Assembly: GCF_001274935.1 (NCBI RefSeq)
Contig: NZ_LILC01000035.1
Coordinates: forward strand, 1 to 53,706
Length of the DNA: 53,706 nt
From: Priestia koreensis
Lineage (GTDB): Bacteria > Bacillota > Bacilli > Bacillales > Bacillaceae_H
Reading direction: 5' to 3'
In this document: positions 1 through 7,710 of the stretch, piece after piece
Layout of the letters: every line of letters starts with the position of its first letter
Position numbering within the stretch: the first letter of the stretch is position 1
The notes under the pieces: model-generated
Databases searched by the model: none
What the model saw: only the letters and a program-made list of their open reading frames with translations
Told to the model about the DNA's origin: nothing
Position numbers and translations under genes: made by a program

Positions 1-46
1 CGCCGCCAGCGTTCGTCCTGAGCCAGGATCAAACTCTCCGAAGAAA
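1..46 (-). rRNA. 16S rRNA, 5' end only
   Basis: Read on the minus strand, this contains the universal 16S 5' segment (GAGTTTGATCCTGGCTCAG followed by GACGAACGCTGGCGGCG). The rest of the gene lies beyond the window edge. Three tRNA genes and a promoter lie directly upstream, so the operon has tRNAs in its leader. The exact mature 5' end is approximate. Confidence 0.95.
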
Positions 47-132
47 TGTTTGACTTGCTCATTTGTTGTCTTACTTTCAAAACGTTGACGTTTTTGCTTG
101 TTTTGTTCAGTTTTCAAGGTTCATATATTAAT

Positions 133-206
133 TGGAGCGGGTGATGGGAATCGAACCCACGACATCAGCTTGGAAGGCTGAGGTTTTACCATTAAACTAC
201 ACCCGC
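133..206 (-). tRNA. tRNA-Gly (TCC)
   Basis: The cloverleaf has acceptor GCGGGTG paired with CACCCGC, T-arm GGTTCGATTCC, anticodon TCC and an encoded CCA. It is the last tRNA before the 16S gene in the rRNA operon leader. Confidence 0.95.
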
Positions 207-219
207 ATATTATTTTAAA

Positions 220-296
220 TGGTCGGGAAGACAGGATTCGAACCTGCGACCCCTTGGTCCCAAACCAAGTGCTCTACCAAGCTGAGCTACTTCCCG
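220..296 (-). tRNA. tRNA-Pro (TGG)
   Basis: The cloverleaf has acceptor CGGGAAG, anticodon loop with TGG, T-arm GGTTCGAATCC and encoded CCA. It is the second tRNA of the Arg-Pro-Gly block that precedes 16S. Confidence 0.95.
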
Positions 297-333
297 TCAT
301 ACATCAAAATATATGACGTTTTTAAAATTAATA

Positions 334-410
334 TGGCGCGCCCGAGAGGAGTCGAACCCCTAACCTTTTGATCCGTAGTCAAACGCTCTATCCAATTGAG
401 CTACGGGCGC
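334..410 (-). tRNA. tRNA-Arg (ACG)
   Basis: The acceptor GCGCCCG pairs with CGGGCGC, the anticodon is ACG (decoding CGN after deamination to inosine), and CCA is encoded. It is the first tRNA after the rRNA promoter at 454-482. Confidence 0.95.
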
Positions 411-453
411 ATGTTTTATTTTGTTGTTGTCGTCTTGTTTTGGCGACTTAATT

Positions 454-482
454 ATCTTACCATTTCCATCATTTCGTGTCAA
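454..482 (-). promoter_or_regulatory. Strong SigA promoter for tRNA(Arg-Pro-Gly)-rRNA operon
   Basis: On the minus strand a perfect -35 (TTGACA, 477-482) is followed after 17 bp by TAAGAT (454-459). An A/T-rich stretch just upstream could act as an UP element. Its place before tRNA-Arg makes it the likely rRNA operon promoter. Confidence 0.75.
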
Positions 483-490
483 CACTTTTT

Positions 491-515
491 CTAAAAAACT
501 TTAAAAGTTTTTTTA
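491..515 (-). terminator. Weak terminator-like hairpin after tRNA-Leu(GAG)
   Basis: An A/T-only inverted repeat (AAAAACTT/AAGTTTTT type) follows tRNA-Leu(GAG) and ends in T residues. It may partly separate the upstream tRNA block from the rRNA promoter, or simply be the A/T-rich UP region. No G/C in the stem, so confidence is low. Confidence 0.3.
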
Positions 516-517
516 AA

Positions 518-601
<84 letters not shown>

Positions 602-614
602 GAATAAAATGAGA

Positions 615-697
615 TGCGGGTGAAGGGACTTGAACCCCCACGTCGTAAAGACACTAGATCCTAAGTCTAGCGCGTCTGCCAATTCCGCCACACCCGC
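615..697 (-). tRNA. tRNA-Leu (TAG)
   Basis: A class II tRNA with acceptor GCGGGTG, anticodon TAG and a long variable arm. No CCA is encoded. It lies 13 bp upstream of tRNA-Leu(GAG). Confidence 0.93.
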
Positions 698-714
698 GTG
701 TGAAATGAAAATGA

Positions 715-787
715 TGAGCCATGAAGGATTCGAACCTTCGACCCTCTGATTAAAAGTCAGATGCTCTACCAACTGAGCTAATGGCTC
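715..787 (-). tRNA. tRNA-Lys (TTT)
   Basis: Acceptor GAGCCAT pairs with ATGGCTC; the anticodon is TTT; CCA is not encoded. It is identical in sequence to the tRNA-Lys at 53169-53241. Confidence 0.95.
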
Positions 788-791
788 ACAA

Positions 792-866
792 TGGCTGGGC
801 TAGCTGGATTCGAACCAACGAATGACGGAGTCAAAGTCCGTTGCCTTACCGCTTGGCTATAGCCCA
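792..866 (-). tRNA. tRNA-Gln (TTG)
   Basis: Acceptor TGGGCTA, anticodon TTG, encoded CCA. It is identical to the copy at 53245-53319, and in both places it is followed by tRNA-Lys. Confidence 0.95.
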
Positions 867-904
867 ATAATATTTAAGATATCCTATCCGAGATAAAATA
901 TGCA

Positions 905-980
905 TGGCGGTCCCGACCGGGATCGAACCGGCGATCTCCTGCGTGACAGGCAGGCATGTTAACCGCTACACCACGGGACC
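905..980 (-). tRNA. tRNA-Asp (GTC)
   Basis: Acceptor GGTCCCG pairs with CGGGACC, anticodon loop with GTC, encoded CCA. Confidence 0.95.
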
Positions 981-990
981 TAATAATAAA

Positions 991-1066
991 TGGTGGAGGA
1001 TGACGGGATCGAACCGCCGACCCCCTGCTTGTAAGGCAGGTGCTCTCCCAGCTGAGCTAATCCTCC
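991..1066 (-). tRNA. tRNA-Val (TAC)
   Basis: Acceptor GGAGGAT, anticodon TAC, encoded CCA. The gene and its spacer to tRNA-Glu are nearly identical to 53535-53634. Confidence 0.95.
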
Positions 1067-1089
1067 GTAATAAGTATGTATGAAATAAA

Positions 1090-1164
1090 TGGTGACCCGT
1101 ACGGGATTCGAACCCGTGTTACCGCCGTGAAAGGGCGGTGTCTTAACCGCTTGACCAACGGGCC
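1090..1164 (-). tRNA. tRNA-Glu (TTC)
   Basis: Acceptor GGCCCGT pairs with ACGGGTC (one G-U pair), anticodon TTC, encoded CCA. A second copy is cut by the right window edge. Confidence 0.95.
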
Positions 1165-1174
1165 ATTTTAAAAA

Positions 1175-1265
1175 TGGCGGAGAAGGAGGGATTTGAACCC
1201 TCGCGCCGCTTACGCGACCTACACCCTTAGCAGGGGCGCCTCTTCAGCCTCTTGAGTACTTCCCC
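1175..1265 (-). tRNA. tRNA-Ser (GCT)
   Basis: A class II tRNA of 91 nt with a long variable arm, acceptor GGGGAAG, anticodon GCT and encoded CCA. Confidence 0.94.
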
Positions 1266-1268
1266 GTA

Positions 1269-1343
1269 TGGCTCCACAGGCAGGACTCGAACCTGCGACC
1301 GATCGGTTAACAGCCGATAGCTCTACCACTGAGCTACTGTGGA
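1269..1343 (-). tRNA. tRNA-Asn (GTT)
   Basis: Acceptor TCCACAG pairs with CTGTGGA, anticodon GTT, encoded CCA. It is the first tRNA of the array, 26 bp after the -10 element at 1370-1375. Confidence 0.95.
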
Positions 1344-1369
1344 ATAATATTCTTGATGAGACTTTTTTT

Positions 1370-1398
1370 ATTTTATATCTTCCCAATATAATTGTCAA
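1370..1398 (-). promoter_or_regulatory. SigA promoter of the first tRNA array
   Basis: On the minus strand TTGACA (1393-1398) and TAAAAT (1370-1375) are separated by 17 bp. The first tRNA (Asn) begins just downstream, so this probably drives the Asn-to-Leu array and may read on into the rRNA operon. Confidence 0.75.
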
Positions 1399-1466
1399 GA
1401 TATTTTTAAAAAGCATTTGTGCCATCAACGACGGCTTTATTAATTTATCATAAGTTGACTACCTAG

Positions 1467-1919
1467 TCAAGAATCTATTTTGATTAATTTTCCTCTACAT
1501 TTTCCACACACATATTTATCTGTATTCATTCTTCTTCTTCTCATATAAGTTTGTTGGCATGCTGAACATCTATACTCATGAACTAATTGAACTGAACTTT
1601 TTGCTTTCACTGATCTACAGAACCTTGGCGCTTTTACTTCCTTAAGCAGTTCCCTAAAGTCTTGATCTCGATGTTTATACCCCTTCCCTTCTATGTGAAG
1701 GTGATAATGGCAAAGTTCATGCTTAATAATTCCTTCAACTTCACTGATTCCATACATTTGAAAGTGCTTCTCATTAATTTCAATGTTATGCGTTTGTAAA
1801 TCATATCTCCCACCTGTTGTTTTTAAGCGTTTGTTAAAAAATGCTTGATGAACAAATGGTTTATGAAAGTCTTTTATTGAAATTTCCTCTGTGAGTGACT
1901 GTAAGTCTTTATTATCCAC
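1467..1919 (-). CDS. SprT-like zinc metalloprotease-fold protein (YdcK type)
   Basis: A 150-residue protein with an N-terminal helical domain carrying HELCH (a HExxH zinc motif, near residue 87) followed by HYH, and a C-terminal zinc ribbon with two CxxC pairs (CSAC near residue 118, CGKC near 138). This is the SprT-like layout, related to the Spartan protease domain; substrate in bacteria is unknown. The start is GTG with a GGAG ribosome-binding site about 11 bp upstream. It lies divergent from cmpA and close to tex, the order seen in other Bacillus-group genomes (B. subtilis ydcK). Family is clear; activity is inferred. Confidence 0.85.
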   Translation of the reverse strand: MDNKDLQSLTEEISIKDFHKPFVHQAFFNKRLKTTGGRYDLQTHNIEINEKHFQMYGISEVEGIIKHELCHYHLHIEGKGYKHRDQDFRELLKEVKAPRFCRSVKAKSSVQLVHEYRCSACQQTYMRRRRMNTDKYVCGKCRGKLIKIDS

Positions 1920-2040
1920 TCTTACTCGATCTCCTATCTAACATTAAATTTCCTTGTGAACATGACTAGCTTTCTGCGCATAAAATTGATACTATCCCCT
2001 TCCCTCACTTTCATAAAAAAGTTTTAGAGGAGGTCATTAT

Positions 2041-2154
2041 ATGCCGAACTGGTTAATGAATCAACTGCAGAGAGCTTATTATCAAAAAGATCGTTACCAA
2101 ATCAAGCTACTTAATCAATGCTGGTACTTTTATAGAAAGAAGCACCTTTCCTAA
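2041..2154 (+). CDS. cmpA: Cortex morphogenetic protein CmpA (37 aa)
   Basis: A 37-codon plus-strand gene preceded by a strong ribosome-binding site (AGAGGAGG, 7 bp before ATG). The product begins MPNWLMNQLQ and ends YFYRKKHLS, with the conserved IKLLNQCWYFYRKK stretch that I recognise from CmpA. In B. subtilis CmpA is a mother-cell protein that takes part in spore coat/cortex quality control by targeting SpoIVA-associated assembly for degradation. It sits between the SprT-like gene and tex, the usual place. Its stop codon lies inside a bidirectional terminator. A poor match to a SigE -10 element (GATACTAT near 1988) is visible upstream but I do not rely on it. Confidence 0.85.
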   Translation: MPNWLMNQLQRAYYQKDRYQIKLLNQCWYFYRKKHLS

Positions 2155-2169
2155 AAAAAGTGCTTCTTT
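2136..2169. terminator. Bidirectional terminator between cmpA and tex
   Basis: A 10-bp perfect inverted repeat (AAAGAAGCAC / GTGCTTCTTT) with a 14-nt loop. T-runs follow in both directions, ending cmpA (+) and tex (-). Confidence 0.85.
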
Positions 2170-2181
2170 CTTTGTCATCAT

Positions 2182-4347
2182 TTATTTTGGAGGAAGCATC
2201 GTTAAGGCTACTCTTCCTTTTTTCACATCTACATCCTCGACCCATACTTGGACTAAATCTCCCACTGAAACAACATCCAGAGGATGCTTCACAAAACGAT
2301 TGGTCAATTTTGAAATATGAACAAGCCCGTCTTGCTTCACCCCAACATCAACAAATACCCCAAAGTCCACTACATTTCGCACTGTTCCTTGTAATTCTAA
2401 TCCAGTTGTTAAATCTTCTAGCTTAAGAATATCTTTTTTGAGAATAGGTTGCGGAAGCTCATCACGAGGATCTCGTGCTGGTTTCACTAAATCAGTTAAA
2501 ATATCCCGTAACGTTAGCTCCCCTATGTGCAGTTCCTCAGATAATTCATCCACGTTAACGGTATTTAAAGCTTGAGCAAGCTCTTCTTTCCCCAACGTTT
2601 CTTTACCTTTATCTAATTTCGTTAGAAGTTTATTCACGTCTGCATAGTTTTCAGGATGAATACCAGTACGATCTAGCGGTTCTTCCCCGTCCAACACGCG
2701 TAAAAAACCAATACACTGTTCATATGTTTTAGCACCTAGACGCGGAATTGATTTTAGTTCTTTCCGACTTGAAAACTTTCCGTGCTCTTCACGATATTTG
2801 ACTACATTTTGCGCCACTGTCTTGTTTAGTCCTGCTACATGCTGCAGAAGTGAGACAGAAGCCGTATTCACATTCACGCCTACTTGGTTTACAACTGTTT
2901 CAACAACAAATCCTAATGATTCATTTAACTGTTTTTGTGATACGTCGTGCTGATACTGACCTACCCCAACGGATTTTGGATCAATTTTTACTAATTCAGC
3001 TAGTGGGTCCTGTATACGTCTTGCAATTGATACTGCGCTGCGTTCCTCTACCTGCAGCTCAGGGAATTCCTCACGTGCTAGGTCAGATGCGGAATACACG
3101 CTAGCCCCTGCTTCATTCGTAATTAAATAAAACACTTCTCGTTCAATCGTTTTTAACATATCCACAACAAATTGTTCTGTCTCTCTTGAAGCCGTTCCAT
3201 TCCCAATGACCACCATCTCAATATGGTACTTCGCAATGATCATGCGGAACTTTTCCTTTGCTTCTGGCAATTTATTTGGCGCCGTATGCGGATAAATGAC
3301 ATCAATGTGTAACATTTTACCCGTTTCATCAACTACAGCAAGCTTACAGCCCGTACGATAAGCGGGATCAACGCCCAGTACCATTTTTCCTTTTAAAGGT
3401 GGCTGCAGAAGTAAATTGCGCAGATTCTCTGAAAAGATATGAATCGCTCTCTCTTCTGCCTTCTCCGTTAGTTCCTTGCGTATCTCTCGTTCAACTGAAG
3501 GATCAATTAAACGTTTGTAAGCATCCTCAATCGTTTTTTGAAGATACGGCGCTACTTCCGAGTTTTTATATTTGATTATTCGTTTTGACAGATAATCAAC
3601 AATTTCTTCAACAGGTGCCTTTACAGAAACCTTTAGGACACCTTCTTTTTCTCCACGATTCATGGCTAAAATACGATGAGGAACGATTTTGCTAATAGGC
3701 TCTTCGTATGCATAGTACATTTCAAAGACATTTTTCTCATCCTTCTCCGCATCTTTTACAGAAGAGGAGATGATGCTTTTACGGAATGAGCGATCGCGAA
3801 TCCACTGACGGTAGGAGGGCTCGTCCGAAATTTGTTCAGCTACTATATCTAATGCTCCTTCAATCGCATCGTCTTCTGTCGCTACTTCTTTATCAGCAGA
3901 AATGAATTGAGCGGCTTTTTTATGTATAGACTCTCTTGGGAAAGACATAATCCACTGTGCGAATGGCTCTAATCCTTTCTCCTTCGCAACAGTCGCTTTC
4001 GTGCGGCGCTTTTGCTTGTAAGGACGATACAAATCTTCTACTTGCTGAAGCTTTAACGCAGCTTGAATTTGCTTTTTTAATTCCGGTGTTAATTTACCTT
4101 GCTCCTCAATCAGACGCATTACTTCTTCTTTACGTGCTTCTAGATTGTTTAAGTAATTCCAGCTTTCCGTAATATCTCGAATTTGAACTTCATCTAGAGC
4201 ACCCGTTTGTTCCTTCCGATAACGAGCGATAAACGGAACCGTGTTTCCTTCCTCTGTGAGTTCAATGACATTTTTCACTTGATGCAATGGAATATTGATC
4301 GTACTCGATACGAGCTTTAGTAACTTTTCTTTATCTATTGAAGACAT
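2182..4347 (-). CDS. tex: Tex-family RNA-binding transcription accessory protein
   Basis: A 721-residue protein matching the full Tex architecture: N-terminal helical HTH-like domain, a YqgF/RuvC-like domain beginning near residue 325 (GVDPAYRTGCKLAVVD), helix-hairpin-helix repeats around residues 480-560, and a C-terminal S1 RNA-binding domain near 645-715 (GTVRNVVDFGVFVDVGV). Length agrees with the usual 720-780. Tex binds nucleic acid and associates with RNA polymerase; its molecular role in Bacillus (YdcI) is poorly defined. The gene sits between the SigB operon terminator and cmpA and appears to be transcribed alone. Confidence 0.93.
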   Translation of the reverse strand: MSSIDKEKLLKLVSSTINIPLHQVKNVIELTEEGNTVPFIARYRKEQTGALDEVQIRDITESWNYLNNLEARKEEVMRLIEEQGKLTPELKKQIQAALKLQQVEDLYRPYKQKRRTKATVAKEKGLEPFAQWIMSFPRESIHKKAAQFISADKEVATEDDAIEGALDIVAEQISDEPSYRQWIRDRSFRKSIISSSVKDAEKDEKNVFEMYYAYEEPISKIVPHRILAMNRGEKEGVLKVSVKAPVEEIVDYLSKRIIKYKNSEVAPYLQKTIEDAYKRLIDPSVEREIRKELTEKAEERAIHIFSENLRNLLLQPPLKGKMVLGVDPAYRTGCKLAVVDETGKMLHIDVIYPHTAPNKLPEAKEKFRMIIAKYHIEMVVIGNGTASRETEQFVVDMLKTIEREVFYLITNEAGASVYSASDLAREEFPELQVEERSAVSIARRIQDPLAELVKIDPKSVGVGQYQHDVSQKQLNESLGFVVETVVNQVGVNVNTASVSLLQHVAGLNKTVAQNVVKYREEHGKFSSRKELKSIPRLGAKTYEQCIGFLRVLDGEEPLDRTGIHPENYADVNKLLTKLDKGKETLGKEELAQALNTVNVDELSEELHIGELTLRDILTDLVKPARDPRDELPQPILKKDILKLEDLTTGLELQGTVRNVVDFGVFVDVGVKQDGLVHISKLTNRFVKHPLDVVSVGDLVQVWVEDVDVKKGRVALTMLPPK

Positions 4348-4386
4348 ACTAATCTCTCCTAATCACTTGCATTTTCCCTTATTGTA

Positions 4387-4417
4387 ACAAAAACTCATAT
4401 GCAAACGCATATGAGTT
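4387..4417 (-). terminator. Terminator of the sigB operon
   Basis: An 11-bp perfect stem (AACTCATATGC / GCATATGAGTT) with a 4-nt loop is followed on the minus strand by a short T-run. It lies 38 bp beyond the rsbX stop. Confidence 0.75.
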
Positions 4418-4454
4418 CATAAAGGATTTTATATTTATTTGTGAAGATGAAGAA

Positions 4455-5054
4455 TTAAGCAATTAATGAACCAAGAATATAGCTAACATCATCTTTCCCA
4501 TCTTGAAGCATACTTTGAAGATGCTGAGAGATGCCTGCAATTAGATACGTTCTAGTAAAAAGAGATTTCACTTCTTTTAACTCTAAACCGTCTGTGTGCA
4601 TTAGGAACCTAGAACCTTCTTCGTAGCGGAACCGCTGAACTTGAAACTTCTGTGCTCTCCCAGATAAAAAGCCTTTAACGGGAAGAGGATAAACCAAAGC
4701 TCCTTCTGGTGAATATAAGTAAAATTTGATATTACCTACATTGCTATACACAAATTGCTTTGTTTGTTTGTAAAATTTAAGAACAGCTACGACCGCTCCT
4801 CTAGTATTCAACACCGCTTGGTTACATTTATGCATTAACTCTTCTACATCATCGTCCGAATGGAGACGAGCAACATCGGTTACGGCTTGTGAGGCTTTCA
4901 TTGCGTGCTCACCGCTTCCAAGTCCGTCTGCCATTACACAAAGCAAATAGTCATCCGTTTCCGTGACATAAAAACTATCTCCACAATGAATATTTCCTTT
5001 TTTGGCCGCTTGATACGTTTGAATTTCTACTCCTGACGACTTTGCCTGTGACAT
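4455..5054 (-). CDS. rsbX: RsbX, feedback phosphatase of SigB pathway
   Basis: A 199-residue PP2C-like serine phosphatase (VMADGLGSGEHA near residue 40 holds the metal-binding aspartate). In B. subtilis RsbX dephosphorylates RsbS and RsbR in the stressosome and so resets the system after stress. It is the last gene of the SigB operon. The ATG at 5054 overlaps the sigB stop (TGATG), which implies translational coupling; the GTG three bases upstream is possible but less likely. Confidence 0.92.
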   Translation of the reverse strand: MSQAKSSGVEIQTYQAAKKGNIHCGDSFYVTETDDYLLCVMADGLGSGEHAMKASQAVTDVARLHSDDDVEELMHKCNQAVLNTRGAVVAVLKFYKQTKQFVYSNVGNIKFYLYSPEGALVYPLPVKGFLSGRAQKFQVQRFRYEEGSRFLMHTDGLELKEVKSLFTRTYLIAGISQHLQSMLQDGKDDVSYILGSLIA

Positions 5055-5848
5055 CACTTTGTGAACTCCATGCTTTCCGAATCTGTTCGAGCTGCGTTTC
5101 GGAGCTTTTCAAGTGCTCTTCTCTGTAGACGAGATACGTGCATCTGCGAAATTCCCAATTTATCTCCCGCCTCTTTTTGACTCAGGTTTTCAATAAACGT
5201 ATATTGGATAATTTCTTTCTCCCGCTCATTTAGCACATGAAGGATCTTTTCTAGAACCATTCGCTGATTCGCTTTTTCGTATCCATCATCAGTGCGGCCA
5301 ACTAAATCCAAGATGGTAACGGTGCTTCCATCTGAATCTGCCTCAATGGAGTGATCTACTGATAAGGCCTGATAACTTTGACCCATCTCCATTGTTTCTA
5401 ATACTTCCTCTTCCGATACATCTAGGTGCATTGCAATTTCCTTCACTTTAGGTGATCGTTGCAAAGATGTTGTCAGCTCTTCAACTGCAGCCTTAATTTT
5501 CGGACCGAGCTCTTTAATTCGTCGAGGAACGTGTACGCTCCAAGTCTTGTCACGTAAAAAGCGCTTAATTTCACCAATAACGGTTGGAATCGCAAACGAT
5601 TCAAAGTTTCGCTCAAATGATGGGTCATAACGGCGAATGGCTCCTAATAAACCAAGCATCCCCACCTGAACAATGTCTTCATGAAGGTCTCTTCCTTTTG
5701 AGTATCGTTTCGCTAAGGATTCCACAAGATTTCGATAGTTCAGAACGAGTAAATTCTGCGCCTCTTCATCTTGGGTCTGTTGGAAACGTTCGATGAGGTC
5801 TAAAACTTCCTCTTTATTTAGCTTCGAAGGTTGAGACTGGGTTTTCAT
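5054..5848 (-). CDS. sigB: RNA polymerase sigma factor SigB
   Basis: A 264-residue group 3 sigma-70 factor with region 2 (DLHEDIVQVGMLGLLGAIRR), region 3, and region 4 helix-turn-helix (LSQKEAGDKLGISQMHVSRLQRRAL). SigB directs the general stress regulon and is held inactive by RsbW. It lies in the order rsbV-rsbW-sigB-rsbX and its first codons overlap the rsbW 3' end. ATG at 5848 has a GGAG site 4 bp upstream; the in-frame GTG at 5851 is an alternative. Confidence 0.96.
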   Translation of the reverse strand: MKTQSQPSKLNKEEVLDLIERFQQTQDEEAQNLLVLNYRNLVESLAKRYSKGRDLHEDIVQVGMLGLLGAIRRYDPSFERNFESFAIPTVIGEIKRFLRDKTWSVHVPRRIKELGPKIKAAVEELTTSLQRSPKVKEIAMHLDVSEEEVLETMEMGQSYQALSVDHSIEADSDGSTVTILDLVGRTDDGYEKANQRMVLEKILHVLNEREKEIIQYTFIENLSQKEAGDKLGISQMHVSRLQRRALEKLRNAARTDSESMEFTK

Positions 5849-6299
5849 CACTCTCCACCTGCTCTCTTTGCAAATACTTAGTCATAATGAGGGTAACACC
5901 ATTATGATTAGACATTTTTACTTCATCCATTAACGTATTGATTAAATAAAGACCTAAACCACCTTCAGGAAGAAATTCAACTTCTTGTGACACTTCGTAC
6001 GGTCCGATTTCTTTCTTTAACTCTTCGTAGTCGAAACTTTCGCCGCTATCTACTACCATAATCTCTAGACGATCCTCAAACAGACCAAAGCCTACTCGAA
6101 TGTCTCCAGATTCAGCGTTTTTATATGCATGCTGAACAGCATTTGTACAGGCTTCACTGATTGCAATTTTCATGTCCTCAATCTCATCGTAAGAAAAATC
6201 CATACGATTAGCGACCCCTGAAAGAGTTAAACGAACGATCGCTACATAATCAGGTTTTGCAGGTATCTTCATCTCTACAAAGTCATACGGTTGTTTCAT
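5814..6299 (-). CDS. rsbW: RsbW, anti-SigB factor and RsbV kinase
   Basis: A 161-residue GHKL-type ATPase: N-box (SEACTNAVQHAYKN), DSGESFD G1-like box and GGLGLYLI G2 box. It binds SigB in unstressed cells and phosphorylates RsbV. The start overlaps the rsbV stop by two bases (ATGA) and the end overlaps the start of sigB, typical of the translationally coupled rsbV-rsbW-sigB block. Confidence 0.95.
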   Translation of the reverse strand: MKQPYDFVEMKIPAKPDYVAIVRLTLSGVANRMDFSYDEIEDMKIAISEACTNAVQHAYKNAESGDIRVGFGLFEDRLEIMVVDSGESFDYEELKKEIGPYEVSQEVEFLPEGGLGLYLINTLMDEVKMSNHNGVTLIMTKYLQREQVESDENPVSTFEAK

Positions 6300-6628
6300 T
6301 TTACGCCACCTTCTACTTGGGAATTTAGGTTTAAAATTTCCGTTAAGCCTGTGATGTCAAACAATCGTTTTAAACGGTCAGATACTCCCACAAATTGAAG
6401 CGACCCATCATTAGCCTTAACTGCTTTTAGCAATGCGATAAACACACCTAGTCCTGTACTGTCCATATAGGAAACATGCGTGAAGTCTACTGTAATGTTT
6501 GGATTTTTGTTTTCAGTAATACCCATAAAGCGCTTTTTCAATTCTGGAGCTGTATATGCATCAATTTCACCTGCTAATGTTACATCATACTCATTAGCAT
6601 GTTCTTTAATATCAATAGTCAAGTTCAT
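6296..6628 (-). CDS. rsbV: RsbV, anti-anti-sigma factor
   Basis: A 110-residue STAS-domain protein. The motif YMDSTGLGVF carries the serine (Ser57) that RsbW phosphorylates; unphosphorylated RsbV sequesters RsbW and frees SigB. It is the first gene after the internal SigB promoter (6667-6692), with a strong GAGGGGG ribosome-binding site. Confidence 0.95.
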   Translation of the reverse strand: MNLTIDIKEHANEYDVTLAGEIDAYTAPELKKRFMGITENKNPNITVDFTHVSYMDSTGLGVFIALLKAVKANDGSLQFVGVSDRLKRLFDITGLTEILNLNSQVEGGVK

Positions 6629-6666
6629 CTCTTGTAATCCCCCTCGGATATTGTGCTACGACCTAC

Positions 6667-6692
6667 TTACCCCATTTTTTTACTCTTTAAAC
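6667..6692 (-). promoter_or_regulatory. SigB-dependent autoregulatory promoter
   Basis: On the minus strand GTTTAA (6687-6692), a 14-bp spacer and GGGTAA (6667-6672) match the SigB consensus (GTTTaa-N12-14-GGGtAt) almost perfectly. The -35 overlaps the rsbU stop codon. It would raise rsbV-rsbW-sigB-rsbX during stress, as known in B. subtilis. Confidence 0.9.
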
Positions 6693-7697
6693 TAAACGTT
6701 TTAAAACAATTAGTGTAAAATCATCCCTTAATTGGAAGTTTTGCAGTCGTTCTAGTTCTCTATAGATTGAATCAACGAGTTTTTGGGTTGGCAAATGCAT
6801 GTATTTACGAATAAGTTCAATAATGTCTTCACGTTCAATGAAGCCTTCTTCGTTACGGCACTCCGTTACTCCGTCTGTAAGAAGAATGATCATGTCGCCT
6901 ACATTCACTTCACGAATGTATTGCTGATACGTGATACTTCTTTCTACTCCAAGTACAAGTCCTTTCGCTTCTAAGTCATGAAAAGTATCTTCCTTTTCAT
7001 CATAGTAGAAGCCTGGCTCATGACCTGCAGAGGCAAACGTAAGCGTATTTGATTCAATGTTATAATCCCCATAAAACATGGTAATAAACATGCTCGGGTC
7101 TACATTCTGCTCAACGACTGTATTGAGGTTTTGAAGCACATAGCTAGGGTTTTTTCTAGAGTCAGGCAAACTTTCCATTGCGTACTTAATCATTGACATA
7201 CACATAGCTGCTGGAATTCCTTTACCGATCACGTCAGCCAAAGCGATGTTCAAATGATTATTTTCATCTTTCACAAAGTGATAGTAATCTCCGCTCATCT
7301 GCTTAGCTGGGACACTAACTGCACCAATTTCAATAGACGGAATCTCAGGAATTGTCGTACCAAGCAATGTTTGTTGAACGTTCGCTGCCACTTCAATTTC
7401 CGAGTGCAATTCGCGCTGCTTATTTTTAAGCGTTTGATGTTCACGATGAGCTAGTCCATAACTAATCATGACTTCGAGTAAAAAATCAAGAGAATGGAGA
7501 AGACGATCCGGAACGTCTGGATAGATGTCTTCGATCACCTCTTTGTGCATACTCACAATATCTTCAGGGGAAATCTCGTTCTCAAGTGATTTCCGACTAA
7601 GCTTTTGACCTTGATATAAAATTTGTTCGTTTGGGGTTTGGATGTAATTTGCTAGTATGTCCTTATATAGCTCTTTCATTTCTTCATATGAACCCAT
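6687..7697 (-). CDS. rsbU: RsbU, RsbV-P phosphatase
   Basis: A 336-residue protein with an N-terminal RsbT-binding helical domain (about residues 1-85), a linker coiled region (HREHQTLKNKQRELHSEIEVA) and a C-terminal PP2C/SpoIIE-type phosphatase domain (SGDYYHFVKDE, ADVIGKGIPAAMCMS, LLTDGVTE). RsbT binding activates it to dephosphorylate RsbV, so it relays environmental stress signals. A strong AGGAGG site precedes the ATG. It is the last gene before the internal SigB promoter. Confidence 0.95.
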   Translation of the reverse strand: MGSYEEMKELYKDILANYIQTPNEQILYQGQKLSRKSLENEISPEDIVSMHKEVIEDIYPDVPDRLLHSLDFLLEVMISYGLAHREHQTLKNKQRELHSEIEVAANVQQTLLGTTIPEIPSIEIGAVSVPAKQMSGDYYHFVKDENNHLNIALADVIGKGIPAAMCMSMIKYAMESLPDSRKNPSYVLQNLNTVVEQNVDPSMFITMFYGDYNIESNTLTFASAGHEPGFYYDEKEDTFHDLEAKGLVLGVERSITYQQYIREVNVGDMIILLTDGVTECRNEEGFIEREDIIELIRKYMHLPTQKLVDSIYRELERLQNFQLRDDFTLIVLKRLV

Positions 7698-7710
7698 TCT
7701 ATTGTTCCTC

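Noticed and set aside
1975..2000. SigE promoter for cmpA
   Set aside because: Only a partial -10 (GATACTAT) is visible and no -35 at the right distance; not strong enough to list as a feature.
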